Source: Deltaproteobacteria bacterium
Lineage (GTDB): Bacteria > Desulfobacterota > Desulfobacteria > Desulfobacterales > SpSt-501
Length of the DNA stretch: 64,000 nucleotides
Assembly (NCBI GenBank): GCA_016219005.1
Contig: JACRCN010000001.1
Span: 52,476-116,475 of the forward strand
Reading direction: 5' to 3'
The notes under the pieces are model-generated. The model was not told where the DNA came from, made no database searches, and was given only the letters and a program-made list of their open reading frames with translations. Both the position numbers and the translations under genes were made by a program. This document shows positions 45,036 through 54,279 of this stretch, in pieces; the stretch's first letter is position 1, and every line of letters starts with the position of its first letter.

Positions 45036-47066
45036 ATGAAAAAGACCAAGATCACCGCCGTCCGCAACATCGGTATCATCGCGCACATCGACGCCGGCAA
45101 GACCACCGTGACAGAGCGCATCTTGTTTTATTCCGGCCGTTCCCACAAACTGGGAGAGGTGCACGACGGGGAGGCCGTCATGGACTGGATGCCGGACGAG
45201 CAGGAACGCGGCATCACCATCACCTCGGCGGTGACCACCTGCCCCTGGAAGGACATCGAGATCCATCTCATCGACACGCCCGGCCACGTCGATTTCACCA
45301 TCGAAGTCGAGCGGTCCCTGCGGGTTTTGGACGGCGCCGTGGGTGTTTTCAGCGCGGTGGAAGGGGTCGAGCCCCAGTCCGAGACCGTATGGCGCCAGGC
45401 CGATAAATATCACGTCCCCAAGATCGCCTTCCTTAACAAGATGGACCGCATCGGGGCCGACTTCTACGGCACCGTGGCGATGATGCGCGCCAAGCTGAAC
45501 GCCAACCCCTTGGTCCTGCAACTCCCGCTGGGCATGGGCGAGGACTTCCAGGGCGTCATCGACCTCATCCGCATGCAGCAGATCCGGTGGGATGACGCCT
45601 CCCTGGGGACGGTGTTTACGACCGGCGACATTCCGGCGACCATGGCCGACCGCGTCGCCGAGTACCGCGACACACTGATCGAGACCGTGGCCGGGGAGGA
45701 CGACGAGCTCATGGAGGCCTACGTGTCCGAGGCACCGATCGACGCGGGCCAGCTCGTTGCCGCCATCCGCCGGGCCACCATCCGGCTCAAGCTGGTCCCC
45801 GTGCTGTGCGGCGCCGCCCTCAGAAACAAGGGGATCCAGCCGCTGTTGGATGCCGTGGCCCATTTCCTGCCAAGCCCCGCCGACATCCCGCCGGCGAAGG
45901 GAGTCCACCCCCAGACCGGTGAGATCACCGAATGCCCGCCCCGCGACGCGAGCCCCCTGGCCGCCCTGATCTTCAAAGTCTCCATGATGGAGGGCCGCAA
46001 GCTTTGCTTCGTGCGGGTCTACAGCGGCCGCCTCCAGGCCGGCAGCGAAGTGTACAACTCCACCCTGAAGCGCAAGGAAAAACCGGCCCGCCTTCTGCGC
46101 ATGCACGCCAACAAGCGCGACCGCATCGAGGAGGCCGGCGCGGGCAGCATCGTCGGGGTGGTAGGTCTCAAGGATTCCTCCACCGGCGACACCCTCTGCA
46201 CGCCCGAGCACCCGGTCCTGCTCGAAAAGATCGAGACCTACGAGCCGGTGATTTCCATCGCTGTCGAACCCAAGACCCACAGCGACCAGGAGCGGATGGA
46301 TGAAGTCCTCGAGAAGTTCACTGCCGAGGACCCGACCCTGCGGGTCCGCCGGGACGAGGACACGGGACAGACGATACTCTCGGGCATGGGCGAGTTGCAC
46401 CTCGACATCATCATCAGCCGGATGCAGCGCGAGTTCAATACGAGCGTCAACGTCGGCAAGCCCCAGGTGATGTACCGGGAAACCATCGCCGCTCGAGCCG
46501 AAGCGACGGCGGTGTTCGACCGGGAGATCGCCGGCCAGCGCCAGTCGGCTGAGGTCGCCCTCTCGGTCGCGCCCCTGGCCCGGGGCGCCGGTGTGACATT
46601 CGGATCCGCGATGCCCGTGGACGCCCTGCCGGCCCCGCTCCTGGAGGCCATCCGCAAGGGCGCCGTCGAGTCCCTGGGCAGCGGGCCGCTGTCGGGCTAT
46701 CCGGCGGTCGACGTGGGCATCACCCTCACGGCGGCCCGCCTGAAAGACACCCTCAGCACGGAGCTTGCGTTCACGGTGGCCGCCTCCATGGCCTGTAAAG
46801 AGGCTCTGGCACGGGCCAACCCCTTCATGCTCGAGCCGATCATGGCTGCGGAAGTACTCGTGCCGGATGCTTTCCTGGGGGATGTGATCGGAGATCTGAA
46901 TTCCCGCAACGGAAAGATAGAGTCCGTCGAGCACAAGCTGGGGGTTCAGGTCATCGCCGTCGAGGTGCCGCTCTCGCGGATGTTCGGCTATTCCACCGCC
47001 CTGCGGTCTGCCACCCAAGGGCGCGGGACCTTCTCGATGCACTTCGCCCGCTTCGACCGCAGCTAA
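45036..47066 (+). CDS. fusA: Elongation factor G paralogue
   Basis: 676 residues, full five-domain EF-G. GTPase motifs: G1 AHIDAGKTT near residue 15, G2 [10 protein letters not shown]3 DTPGHVDF, G4 [11 protein letters not shown]5-like CGAAL. Domain II begins near residue 290 ([10 protein letters not shown]), domain IV carries a translocation loop ([23 protein letters not shown]), and domain V contains [26 protein letters not shown]. It drives translocation; as the locus lacks str-operon genes (rpsL, rpsG, tuf), it is probably an additional EF-G rather than the main copy. The ATG at 45036 (or TTG at 45024) has no clear Shine-Dalgarno, because a repeat fragment occupies that position. Confidence 0.88.
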   Translation: MKKTKITAVRNIGIIAHIDAGKTTVTERILFYSGRSHKLGEVHDGEAVMDWMPDEQERGITITSAVTTCPWKDIEIHLIDTPGHVDFTIEVERSLRVLDGAVGVFSAVEGVEPQSETVWRQADKYHVPKIAFLNKMDRIGADFYGTVAMMRAKLNANPLVLQLPLGMGEDFQGVIDLIRMQQIRWDDASLGTVFTTGDIPATMADRVAEYRDTLIETVAGEDDELMEAYVSEAPIDAGQLVAAIRRATIRLKLVPVLCGAALRNKGIQPLLDAVAHFLPSPADIPPAKGVHPQTGEITECPPRDASPLAALIFKVSMMEGRKLCFVRVYSGRLQAGSEVYNSTLKRKEKPARLLRMHANKRDRIEEAGAGSIVGVVGLKDSSTGDTLCTPEHPVLLEKIETYEPVISIAVEPKTHSDQERMDEVLEKFTAEDPTLRVRRDEDTGQTILSGMGELHLDIIISRMQREFNTSVNVGKPQVMYRETIAARAEATAVFDREIAGQRQSAEVALSVAPLARGAGVTFGSAMPVDALPAPLLEAIRKGAVESLGSGPLSGYPAVDVGITLTAARLKDTLSTELAFTVAASMACKEALARANPFMLEPIMAAEVLVPDAFLGDVIGDLNSRNGKIESVEHKLGVQVIAVEVPLSRMFGYSTALRSATQGRGTFSMHFARFDRS

Positions 47067-47092
47067 TACGCCGCTCGTGAACCCGTCGGTTA

Positions 47093-48523
47093 TTATTCCA
47101 ACGCCTTGCGTTCGGCCTTGATCTCGTTTTCGGACTGCTTGAGCAGCCGCTCGATGCGCTCGCGTTTTTCGGGGTCGGGGTTGTTGCGGAGGGCCTGCTT
47201 AAACTGGGCCGCCGCCGTCTTGTAATCGTGGCCTCTCAGCTGGTAGATGCCCAGGTTATAATGGGCGTCCACCAGGACACCCTGCCTGCCGAGGCTCTGG
47301 CCGAGAAAATAATACGCCTCCCGGTAGTCCGGCATCTTCTGAATGACGGTCTGGTAGAACGCAATCGCCTCGCTCAGCTTGCCGAGTTCCTGCTGGGTGC
47401 GGCCCAGGAAGAAAAGGCAGTCCGGATCGTTGGGAATCGACAAGCGCGCGCCTTCCAGCGTGCTCAGCGCCTGGGGCAGCCGGCCGGATAGAAAGTACAC
47501 CTTGCCGAGATCCCGCAGCAGATAGCCGTCGAAGGCGCGCCGGGACAGGGCCTCCTTGAGTTGGGCGATGGCATCGTCCCAGCGGTTGGCCCGCGCGAGC
47601 ACAAGCCCGTAGCGGTAGCGGGTCAGCACGTTGCCGGGCTCCCGCTTGAGCTCGGCTTCCAGAACGCTCAGCTCTGAATTCGCCGTCTCGTACTCGGCGA
47701 TGAGCCGGGTCTCGATGCGATCGAACTCGGCCGGGTTGACCAGGGCGAGGTTTTTCACCTGGGCGGAGTGGTCCTCGTTCCAGTTCTCCACGTACACGAC
47801 GCGGTCCTCGATGGCCGGGTGGGTCATCATGTAGACGGGGATCTGCTCCTTGCCCCAGGCCTGCTTGCCGCGGATCTTCTTCAGAATCTTGAGCAGGCCC
47901 TCGGGGTTGTAGCCGGCATCGACCAGGAACTTCAGGCCGAGCTGATCGGCCTGCATCTCATTGTCGCGGCTGAAGGCGAGCTGGGCCGTCGCTCCCGCGG
48001 CCTGCGTCCCCATGATCATCGCGCCGGCCGCCCCGCCGCCGCCGGCCACACCGAGCAACACGCTGGCGGCCGCTCCGGCCAGGCTGGCCCATCCGACCTT
48101 CTTGGACAACTCGATCTTCTGGGAGATGTGGCGGCAGTAGACGTGCGAAATTTCATGCGCGAGGATGCCGGCCAACTCCTCCTCCTGAGTCATGGCCTCC
48201 AACAACCCGGTGTGGACGAAGATGTGGCCGGCCGGGGTCGCGAAGGCATTGTAAGACGCATCCTTGATCACGTAAAAGTGGTATCGAAACGGCTGCTCCG
48301 GCAGAACGTTCAGAATCCGCGCCCCGACCCGGGTGACATAGCCGGCGATGTAGGGATCCTGCACCACCTCGAATCTCTTGAAAATGATCCGGAGCATTTC
48401 GCGCGAGAGCTCATCCTCCTCCCCGATGGTGATCGCGAACCCCGCACGGGGGACGGCGAGCGCTGCCGCCAGCAGCGCCAGCACGATCCAGGAGACACAA
48501 GAATGTCGTCTTTTCAGCATCAT
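47093..48523 (-). CDS. M48 metallopeptidase with TPR tail (BepA-like)
   Basis: 476 residues: a signal peptide (about 1-32, VLALLAAALAVPRAGFA), then an M48 peptidase domain with HEISHVYCRH (zinc HEXXH) near residue 126, EMQADQLGLKFLVDAGY with the third ligand Glu region, and an MTHPAIEDRV turn, followed by at least four TPR repeats from about 285 to 470 (GYLLRDLGKVYFLSGRLPQALS and similar). It resembles BepA/YfgC, the periplasmic protease that monitors outer-membrane protein assembly. It is read leftward, divergent from parA. Four further upstream in-frame starts exist, but the MMLKRRH start gives a proper signal peptide. Confidence 0.87.
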   Translation of the reverse strand: MMLKRRHSCVSWIVLALLAAALAVPRAGFAITIGEEDELSREMLRIIFKRFEVVQDPYIAGYVTRVGARILNVLPEQPFRYHFYVIKDASYNAFATPAGHIFVHTGLLEAMTQEEELAGILAHEISHVYCRHISQKIELSKKVGWASLAGAAASVLLGVAGGGGAAGAMIMGTQAAGATAQLAFSRDNEMQADQLGLKFLVDAGYNPEGLLKILKKIRGKQAWGKEQIPVYMMTHPAIEDRVVYVENWNEDHSAQVKNLALVNPAEFDRIETRLIAEYETANSELSVLEAELKREPGNVLTRYRYGLVLARANRWDDAIAQLKEALSRRAFDGYLLRDLGKVYFLSGRLPQALSTLEGARLSIPNDPDCLFFLGRTQQELGKLSEAIAFYQTVIQKMPDYREAYYFLGQSLGRQGVLVDAHYNLGIYQLRGHDYKTAAAQFKQALRNNPDPEKRERIERLLKQSENEIKAERKALE

Positions 48524-48731
48524 TTCACACGGTTCATCGATAGACAGCGGTGGCACCAGAAGCAGCCCGCCGGTGCGCATTGATTCGCGGGGGTCCGCAG
48601 GCGGATGGCGATCGAGACAACAGGCGGAGCATGCAGGGGCACACCACTGCCGGGGAATTGCCCCGGTTGATTCAATATGGCACATTTTAACGTTCTTTTC
48701 AAATGCCAGATTCTATGGTAGATGCCGGAGC

Positions 48732-49517
48732 ATGGCCAGAGTCATCTGCATCGCCAACCAGAAAGGCGGGGTCGGCAAAACCACCACGGCGATCAACCTG
48801 TCGGCGTCGCTGGCCGTCTTCGAGCAGCAGACCCTGCTGGTGGACTGCGACCCCCAGGCCAACTCCACCTCCGGGCTGGGAATCGACAAGAATTCCGACC
48901 ACCACACGCTCTACCACGGGCTGCTCGGGGAGGCCGCGGCGGAAGACCTCCTCCACGACAGCACGATTGCCACGCTCAAGGTCATTCCGTCCAACGTGGA
49001 ACTGATCGGCTTCGAGGTGGAGATGATGGCCGCACCGGACAGGGAAACGGCCCTGAAGCAACTCCTCGCTCCGCTGCTGCCGCGGTTTGACTACATCATC
49101 CTCGACTGCCCACCCTCGCTCAGCCTGCTTACGCTCAACGCCCTCACGGCGGCGGACTCGCTCATTATCCCGCTGCAGTGCGAGTTCTATGCCCTCGAAG
49201 GCCTCGGCCAGCTGCTGCAGACCGTGAAGCGCGTGAAGCGGGCGCTCAATCCGGGGCTGGACATCACCGGCATCCTGCTTACCATGTTTGACCGGCGGAC
49301 CAACCTTTCCCAGCAGGTGGCGGAGGAAGCGGCCAAGTTTTTCAAGGATCTGATGTTCCGGACGACAATCCCCCGCAACGTCCGGCTGGGCGAGGCCCCG
49401 AGCTTCGGCAAGCCCATCATCCTCTACGACGCCACCTCCCAGGGCGCCCAGAGCTATGTGGAGCTGGCCCGGGAGCTCATGCACCCCACCCGCCACGGCA
49501 GCGAGGCCTCACATTAA
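48732..49517 (+). CDS. parA: Chromosome partitioning ATPase ParA (Soj)
   Basis: 261 residues with the deviant Walker A ANQKGGVGKTTTAINL near the start, the VDCDPQANSTSGLG switch, IILDCPPSLSLLTLNAL, and a conserved QCEFYALEGLGQLLQT helix. It lies 4 bases upstream of parB. The start is the MARVICIAN ATG at 48732; the open frame continues upstream through the divergent protease gene but is not family-like. A standard chromosomal par locus; no 16-bp parS palindrome was found nearby. Confidence 0.95.
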   Translation: MARVICIANQKGGVGKTTTAINLSASLAVFEQQTLLVDCDPQANSTSGLGIDKNSDHHTLYHGLLGEAAAEDLLHDSTIATLKVIPSNVELIGFEVEMMAAPDRETALKQLLAPLLPRFDYIILDCPPSLSLLTLNALTAADSLIIPLQCEFYALEGLGQLLQTVKRVKRALNPGLDITGILLTMFDRRTNLSQQVAEEAAKFFKDLMFRTTIPRNVRLGEAPSFGKPIILYDATSQGAQSYVELARELMHPTRHGSEASH

Positions 49518-49521
49518 GGTT

Positions 49522-50421
49522 ATGAACAAGCACACGCCATCCCCGGAATCGACCATCAAGCACAAGAAGCTCGCCCTCGGCAGGGGGCTCGGCGCGCTCA
49601 TACCGGATGCCGGACCGACCTTTGAACCCGAGGGCGGCTTTTTCCTGTGCGACATCGACCTGATTCGCCCGAACCGGTTCCAGCCCCGCCATGAGTTTGC
49701 CGAGGAAGAACTGGAGGAGCTCACCGGCTCGATCCGCGAGCAGGGGGTCCTCCAGCCGCTGATCGTCCGCAAATCCGACCCTGGCTTCGAACTCATCGCC
49801 GGAGAACGCCGCCTGCGGGCCGCCCGCCGGGCCGGGCTCTCCCAGGTCCCGGTCGTGGTCAAAACCGTCAGCGACGACCAGCTGCTCGAGCTGTCGCTCG
49901 TGGAAAACATCCAGCGCGAGAACCTCAACCCCATCGAGGAGGCCGATGCCTATCATCGCCTGATCCAGCAATTTCACCTCACCCAGGACCAGGCGGCCGA
50001 GCGGGTCGGCAAAAGCCGCTCCGCGGTGGCCAATTTCCTGCGCCTGCGGCAGCTGCCGGAGGAGGTCAAGGCGAGCATCGTCAAGGGCGGCCTCAGCATG
50101 GGTCACGCCCGGGCGCTGCTCGGCGCGGAGAACGGGGCCCAGCAGCTGGCGGCTTGGCGGGCGGTGGTCGCCCGGGGACTGTCGGTACGGGAGACCGAGG
50201 AACTGGTGCGGCGCCTTAAGGATGAAAAGAAAAAGCCGCGGGTATCCATGCACGGCTCCGAGGCCGTGCACCTGGCGAGCCTGTCCGAAGACCTCTCGCG
50301 TCAACTGGGGACCAAGGTCACCATCCGAAAATCGGGCAGGCAGGGACGAGTCGAGATCGAGTTCTACGGCAACGACGACCTGGATCGGTTGATCGCGCGG
50401 CTGCGCCAGATCAAGCTCTGA
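49522..50421 (+). CDS. parB: Chromosome partitioning protein ParB (Spo0J)
   Basis: 299 residues: an N-terminal linker with ALGRGLGALIPD, then the CTPase/ParB domain (IRPNRFQPRHEF, LTGSIREQGVLQPLIVR, AGERRLRAARRAGL, LVENIQRENLNPIEEA), the HTH with DQAAERVGKSRSAVANFLRLRQLP, and a C-terminal dimerisation region ending DLDRLIARLRQIKL. The ATG at 49522 is 4 bases after parA. Both the GERR and helix-turn-helix motifs are intact. Confidence 0.95.
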   Translation: MNKHTPSPESTIKHKKLALGRGLGALIPDAGPTFEPEGGFFLCDIDLIRPNRFQPRHEFAEEELEELTGSIREQGVLQPLIVRKSDPGFELIAGERRLRAARRAGLSQVPVVVKTVSDDQLLELSLVENIQRENLNPIEEADAYHRLIQQFHLTQDQAAERVGKSRSAVANFLRLRQLPEEVKASIVKGGLSMGHARALLGAENGAQQLAAWRAVVARGLSVRETEELVRRLKDEKKKPRVSMHGSEAVHLASLSEDLSRQLGTKVTIRKSGRQGRVEIEFYGNDDLDRLIARLRQIKL

Positions 50422-50436
50422 ACCCCGCCCGGTTTT

Positions 50437-50958
50437 ATGACGAATCACATCATCATCGACGGCTACAACCTGATCCGCCGGTCGCCGGCGCTCAGCCGCC
50501 TGGATCGCCAGGACATCGCCTGCGGGCGTGAGGCCCTCGTCGCGCGACTGGCCGCCTACCGCAAGCTCAAGCCGCACCGCATCACGGTGGTGTTTGACGG
50601 CGCCCAGGCCCCCGCGTTCGCCGCGGCCCGAAACCAGGTCAAAGGCATCCAGATCGTCTTTTCCCGCGACGGGGAACCCGCCGACGCCGTCATCGTGCGC
50701 ATGGCCCGGCAGGAACGCGAGAAGGCCGTCGTAGTGAGTTCGGATGCCGCGGTGGCCCGCGCCGCGGCGTCCTGTGGCGCCGCCACGCTGGACTCCCCCG
50801 CGTTCGAGGCCCGTGTCGCCATGGCCGTGGCGCTGGAGGGTGCGGACGGCCCGGAGGAAGAAGGCGCAGCGCGCCGGATCTCGACCCGCAAGAAGGGGGC
50901 CGGAAAACGTCTCCCCAAACGGATGCGCCAACACCAGAACAAAACCGCGAAACTTTGA
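50437..50958 (+). CDS. NYN-domain protein, YacP-like
   Basis: 173 residues of the PIN-like NYN RNase family. IIIDGYNLIRR at the start has the first catalytic Asp, ITVVFDGAQAP the second, DGEPADAVIVRMARQE the third and VVVSSDAAVARAAASCG the fourth; the C-terminus is basic (GKRLPKRMRQHQ). YacP/Rae1 proteins are ribosome-associated or mRNA-cleaving RNases. It follows parB by 15 bases, so it belongs to the par transcript. Confidence 0.82.
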   Translation: MTNHIIIDGYNLIRRSPALSRLDRQDIACGREALVARLAAYRKLKPHRITVVFDGAQAPAFAAARNQVKGIQIVFSRDGEPADAVIVRMARQEREKAVVVSSDAAVARAAASCGAATLDSPAFEARVAMAVALEGADGPEEEGAARRISTRKKGAGKRLPKRMRQHQNKTAKL

Positions 50959-50985
50959 CAGCAGGTTTATAAACTGGGCTGAGCC

Positions 50986-51414
50986 ATGCAACGAGTCTGC
51001 GTAATCGATGGCCAGGGCGGGGGCATCGGCAGCACCATCATCCGGAAGCTCAGGGAGGCGTTCGAGGAGCGCATTGAGGTGATCGCCCTCGGCACGAACG
51101 CGATCGCCGCGGCCCAGATGCTAAAGGCCAGCGCCAACCGTGGAGCCTCCGGCGAAAACGCCATCCGCCAGACCGTGCTCAAAGTGGACATCATCCTCGG
51201 CCCCATCGGCATCGTCCTGGCGCACGCCATGATGGGCGAAGTGACTCCTGCCATGGCTGAGGCCGTGGCAGCGAGCCCCGTCCCCAAGCTGCTCCTGCCC
51301 CTTTGCCAGGAGAACGTCGCCATCGTCGGCTCCGCCCCCCTGCCGCTGCCGAAGCTGGTGGATGCGCTGATCGAGATGCATTTGCGACCGTTCATCGATA
51401 TCCATTCATCATGA
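50986..51414 (+). CDS. DUF3842 family protein
   Basis: 142 residues with a glycine-rich Rossmann-like start (VCVIDGQGGGIGSTIIRKL), ALGTNAIAAAQMLKA, VDIILGPIGIVLAHAMMGEVTP and a SPVPKLLLPLCQENVAIVG strand. Members of this small family are often next to Fe-S or isoprenoid genes; function is unknown. Its stop overlaps the ATG of the ispH fusion, so it is translated with it. Confidence 0.75.
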   Translation: MQRVCVIDGQGGGIGSTIIRKLREAFEERIEVIALGTNAIAAAQMLKASANRGASGENAIRQTVLKVDIILGPIGIVLAHAMMGEVTPAMAEAVAASPVPKLLLPLCQENVAIVGSAPLPLPKLVDALIEMHLRPFIDIHSS

Positions 51415-53153
51415 AAATCGTGATCGCCAAAATGTCGGGCTTCTGCATGGGCGTGCGCCGGGCCGTTGAAACGGTGCTGGATGCGCCGGAGAAGCACCCC
51501 GCCCCGCTTTACACCTACGGCCCGCTCATTCACAATCCCCAAGTGTTGGAGTTGCTGCAGTCCAAGGGAATCTCGGAGATCAAGGACATCCCGGAAAGCG
51601 GCACGGGCACCGTTCTGATCCGGGCCCACGGCGTGCCGCCGGACACCAAGAAGCGGCTGAAGGCGGCCGGTTTCAACGTCATCGATGCCACCTGCCCGCG
51701 GGTGATCCGGGTGCAGTCCATCATCCGCAGGCACGCCCGGCAGGGATTCGCCGTCGTCATCATCGGTGAAAAGGACCACCCGGAAGTCGTCGGCCTGGCG
51801 GGCTACGCCGGCAAGAACGGGCATGTAGTCGCCAGCCTGGAGGAACTCGACACGCTACCGGTTTTCGAGAAAGCCATCATCGTGGCCCAGACCACCCAGA
51901 ACATGCGGTTTTACGAGGCGGTGAAGGACTGGGCCGGCCGAACCCATCCGCATTACAAGATCTTCGAAACCATCTGCGACTCCACCGAAAGCCGCCAGGC
52001 GGACGTCCAGCAGCTGGCGGAATCGGTGGATGCGGTCGTCGTCGTCGGCGGCCGTGCAAGCGGGAACACCCGGCGCCTCTACGAGATCGCCCGGCAAACC
52101 GGGAAGCCTGCCTTCCACGTAGAAACCGAGGCCGATCTGGACCACATCGACCTGGGGGATCTCGTTGCCGCACGCACCATCGGCATCTCGGCCGGCGCCT
52201 CCACCCCCAACTGGGTCATCCGCAAAGTGACCATGGCCCTCGAAGCCAAGCTCTTCAAGCGCCGGTCGTGGCGGCACAAGGCCCTGCATGCCCTGCTGCG
52301 CGCCAGCCTGCTCACCAACCTCTACGTGTCCCTCGGCGCCGGCGGCCTGTGTTATGCCGCCTGCCTGCTCCAGGCGGTCGCCCAGCATTTCCCGTTTGTG
52401 CTGATGTCCTGTCTGTACGTCCAGTCCATGCACATCCTGAACCACCTGACGGGCAGCAGGGCCGACCGCTACAACGACCCGGACCGGGCCAGCTTCTACC
52501 AGCGCCGGCAGGCCCCCTTGACCGTCCTGGCCCTGGCGTGCGGCGCGGCCGGGCTTCTGATCGCCTTCGATCAGGGGGTGATGCCTTTTCTCGTCCTGCT
52601 GCTTATGAGCCTGATGGGACTCTCTTATAATCTCTATCTCGTCCCGAAGTCGATTACCGGCTTCCGGTACCGAAGAATCCGGGACATCCCGGGTTCCAAA
52701 ACCATCCTCATCGCCCTGGCCTGGGGGGTGGCGACCGCCGTGCTGCCGCCGCTTTCGTTCGTCGGGTCCTACCGGTGGGCGAACGCGAGCGTCTTTGTCT
52801 GGACGACCGGGCTCGTCTTCGTGCGCACCGCGTTCTTCGACATCCTCGACATGCAGGGCGACCGACTGGTCGGCCGCGAAAGCATCCCCATCCTGATCGG
52901 GGAGCAACCGTCCCTGCGCCTGCTGAAGGGCATCCTGGCCGGCCTTGCCGCCGGCCTGCTGCTGCTCACCGCGGCCGGACTGTTTGCGACCTTCGGATTC
53001 CTGCTGGCCGTCTGCCCGGCGGCGATGTTCGCTATCATCATCGCGTACGAAAAAGGCGTGATCCTGCCCGGGCTGTGGCTGGAATTCCTGGTGGAGAGCC
53101 ACTTGGTGCTGGGGGGCATTCTCGCACTCGCCTGGAGTCTGGGATCGGGCTGA
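51411..53153 (+). CDS. ispH: IspH-UbiA fusion: HMBPP reductase joined to a UbiA-type prenyltransferase
   Basis: 580 residues in two domains. Residues 1-285 are IspH, the last MEP-pathway step (HMBPP to IPP and DMAPP): the [4Fe-4S] Cys are C12 (GFCMGVRRA), C95 (ATCPRV) and C189 (TICDST); HGVPP and the GASTPNW loop are present. Residues 300-580 are membrane-spanning with UbiA features: NHLTGSRADRYND in the first Asp-rich region and FFDILDMQGDRLVGR in the second. The link is a charged segment (KLFKRRSWRHK). The prenyl acceptor is unknown; menaquinone synthesis is plausible. ATG 51411 overlaps the preceding stop. Confidence 0.9.
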   Translation: MKIVIAKMSGFCMGVRRAVETVLDAPEKHPAPLYTYGPLIHNPQVLELLQSKGISEIKDIPESGTGTVLIRAHGVPPDTKKRLKAAGFNVIDATCPRVIRVQSIIRRHARQGFAVVIIGEKDHPEVVGLAGYAGKNGHVVASLEELDTLPVFEKAIIVAQTTQNMRFYEAVKDWAGRTHPHYKIFETICDSTESRQADVQQLAESVDAVVVVGGRASGNTRRLYEIARQTGKPAFHVETEADLDHIDLGDLVAARTIGISAGASTPNWVIRKVTMALEAKLFKRRSWRHKALHALLRASLLTNLYVSLGAGGLCYAACLLQAVAQHFPFVLMSCLYVQSMHILNHLTGSRADRYNDPDRASFYQRRQAPLTVLALACGAAGLLIAFDQGVMPFLVLLLMSLMGLSYNLYLVPKSITGFRYRRIRDIPGSKTILIALAWGVATAVLPPLSFVGSYRWANASVFVWTTGLVFVRTAFFDILDMQGDRLVGRESIPILIGEQPSLRLLKGILAGLAAGLLLLTAAGLFATFGFLLAVCPAAMFAIIIAYEKGVILPGLWLEFLVESHLVLGGILALAWSLGSG

Positions 53154-53163
53154 ACCGGTCTCT

Positions 53164-53787
53164 TCAGCGCGACACCCGGAATTCAGGCTCCGTGCCTGCG
53201 CGCAGGCGCCGGATGTTTTCGGCGTGGCGCAGAAAGATGAAGACGGCCACGATGACGGCCGCGGCGCAAACGACACCGGCTTGGCCGGTCATGAAAACCG
53301 CTGCGGGCAACACCGCCGCGGCGGCGAGAGAGGCGGCTGACACCCTGCGGCCGATGAAAAATACGCTCAGAAACACCGCCAAAACGATCACCACGGCCCA
53401 GGGAGCCAGCAGGATGAAGGACCCGAGGCCGGTGGCCACACCCTTCCCGCCGCCCCGGAAACGGGTGTAGAGCGGGTAGAGATGGCCGCAGAAAGCCAGC
53501 AGCGCCGCGGCCGCAGCCCACGTTTCGGCGCCGGCTGCCGGCGCCGGTAGCGACCGCGCGAGATAGACCGGCAGCCAGCCTTTGAGGGCATCCGCGATCA
53601 GGGTGGCCAGCCCAAGCCAGGGACCGGCGAGGCGCGCCACGTTCGTGGCGCCGATGTTGCCGCTGCCGCACCGCCGGACGTCGGTTGCCGCAAAGGCGCG
53701 GGTCAACACGAGCCCGCAGGGGATCGAACCCAACAGGTAGGCCAACACCACTATCCCGATTTTATAAGAAAGCTCCGTCGTCGCCAT
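53164..53787 (-). CDS. plsY: Glycerol-3-phosphate acyltransferase PlsY
   Basis: 207 residues, five membrane helices, the acyl-phosphate:G3P acyltransferase of phospholipid synthesis. Conserved loops: AYLLGSIPCGLVLTR, GSGNIGATNVARLAG, and YTRFRGGGKGVATGLG. The C-terminal RHAENIRRLRAGTE is typical. It is read leftward and ends 10 bases from the ispH-ubiA stop (tail to tail). Confidence 0.93.
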   Translation of the reverse strand: MATTELSYKIGIVVLAYLLGSIPCGLVLTRAFAATDVRRCGSGNIGATNVARLAGPWLGLATLIADALKGWLPVYLARSLPAPAAGAETWAAAAALLAFCGHLYPLYTRFRGGGKGVATGLGSFILLAPWAVVIVLAVFLSVFFIGRRVSAASLAAAAVLPAAVFMTGQAGVVCAAAVIVAVFIFLRHAENIRRLRAGTEPEFRVSR

Positions 53788-53934
53788 GCGGACTCCCCGG
53801 TTGGCCTGGCGTCAGACCGTTTTTTCGGCCGCGTTTCACTCGGCCCCTCGGCTCCTCGAAACCTTAATTAACCGATGGACCTTGAAATTTCAACCCGCCC
53901 GCTGCGCGGGGGGCCATCACGGGGGTGATTCACG

Positions 53935-54228
53935 GTGAATGCGATTCGGATCCCCATCGAGGACGTCATCGACCTGCACACCTTCCGCCCCGCGGATATT
54001 CCCGGCCTGATCGAAGACTACATCGACGAATGCATCCGGGCGGGCTTCACCTCGGTCCGGATCATCCACGGCAAGGGCACGGGGCTTCAGAAGGCGCGCG
54101 TCCAGGAACTCCTCCGGCGCCACCCCCAGGTGCTTTCGTTCACGGACGCACCCAGCGAGGCCGGCGGATGGGGAGCGACAATCGTGGAATTGAAAAAAGG
54201 GCTTGCACCATCTAGAAGAATTCGATAA
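53935..54228 (+). CDS. Smr-domain protein
   Basis: 97 residues forming a single Smr domain: VIDLHTFRP near residue 12, SVRIIHGKGTGLQKARVQELL near residue 41 and GWGATIVELK at the end. Smr domains nick DNA or cleave RNA, as in the C-terminus of MutS2. Translation from the GTG at 53935. It reads rightwards, 51 bases ahead of the second parA. Confidence 0.85.
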   Translation: MNAIRIPIEDVIDLHTFRPADIPGLIEDYIDECIRAGFTSVRIIHGKGTGLQKARVQELLRRHPQVLSFTDAPSEAGGWGATIVELKKGLAPSRRIR

Positions 54229-54279
54229 TGTACGAACAGAATAACAGAAGAGTATCTGAATAGGAGCGCGGTACAGCCG

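Noticed and set aside
48600..50500. parS site near parAB
   Set aside because: I looked for the TGTTTCACGTGAAACA type palindrome in and around the locus and saw none. A diverged site cannot be ruled out by eye.
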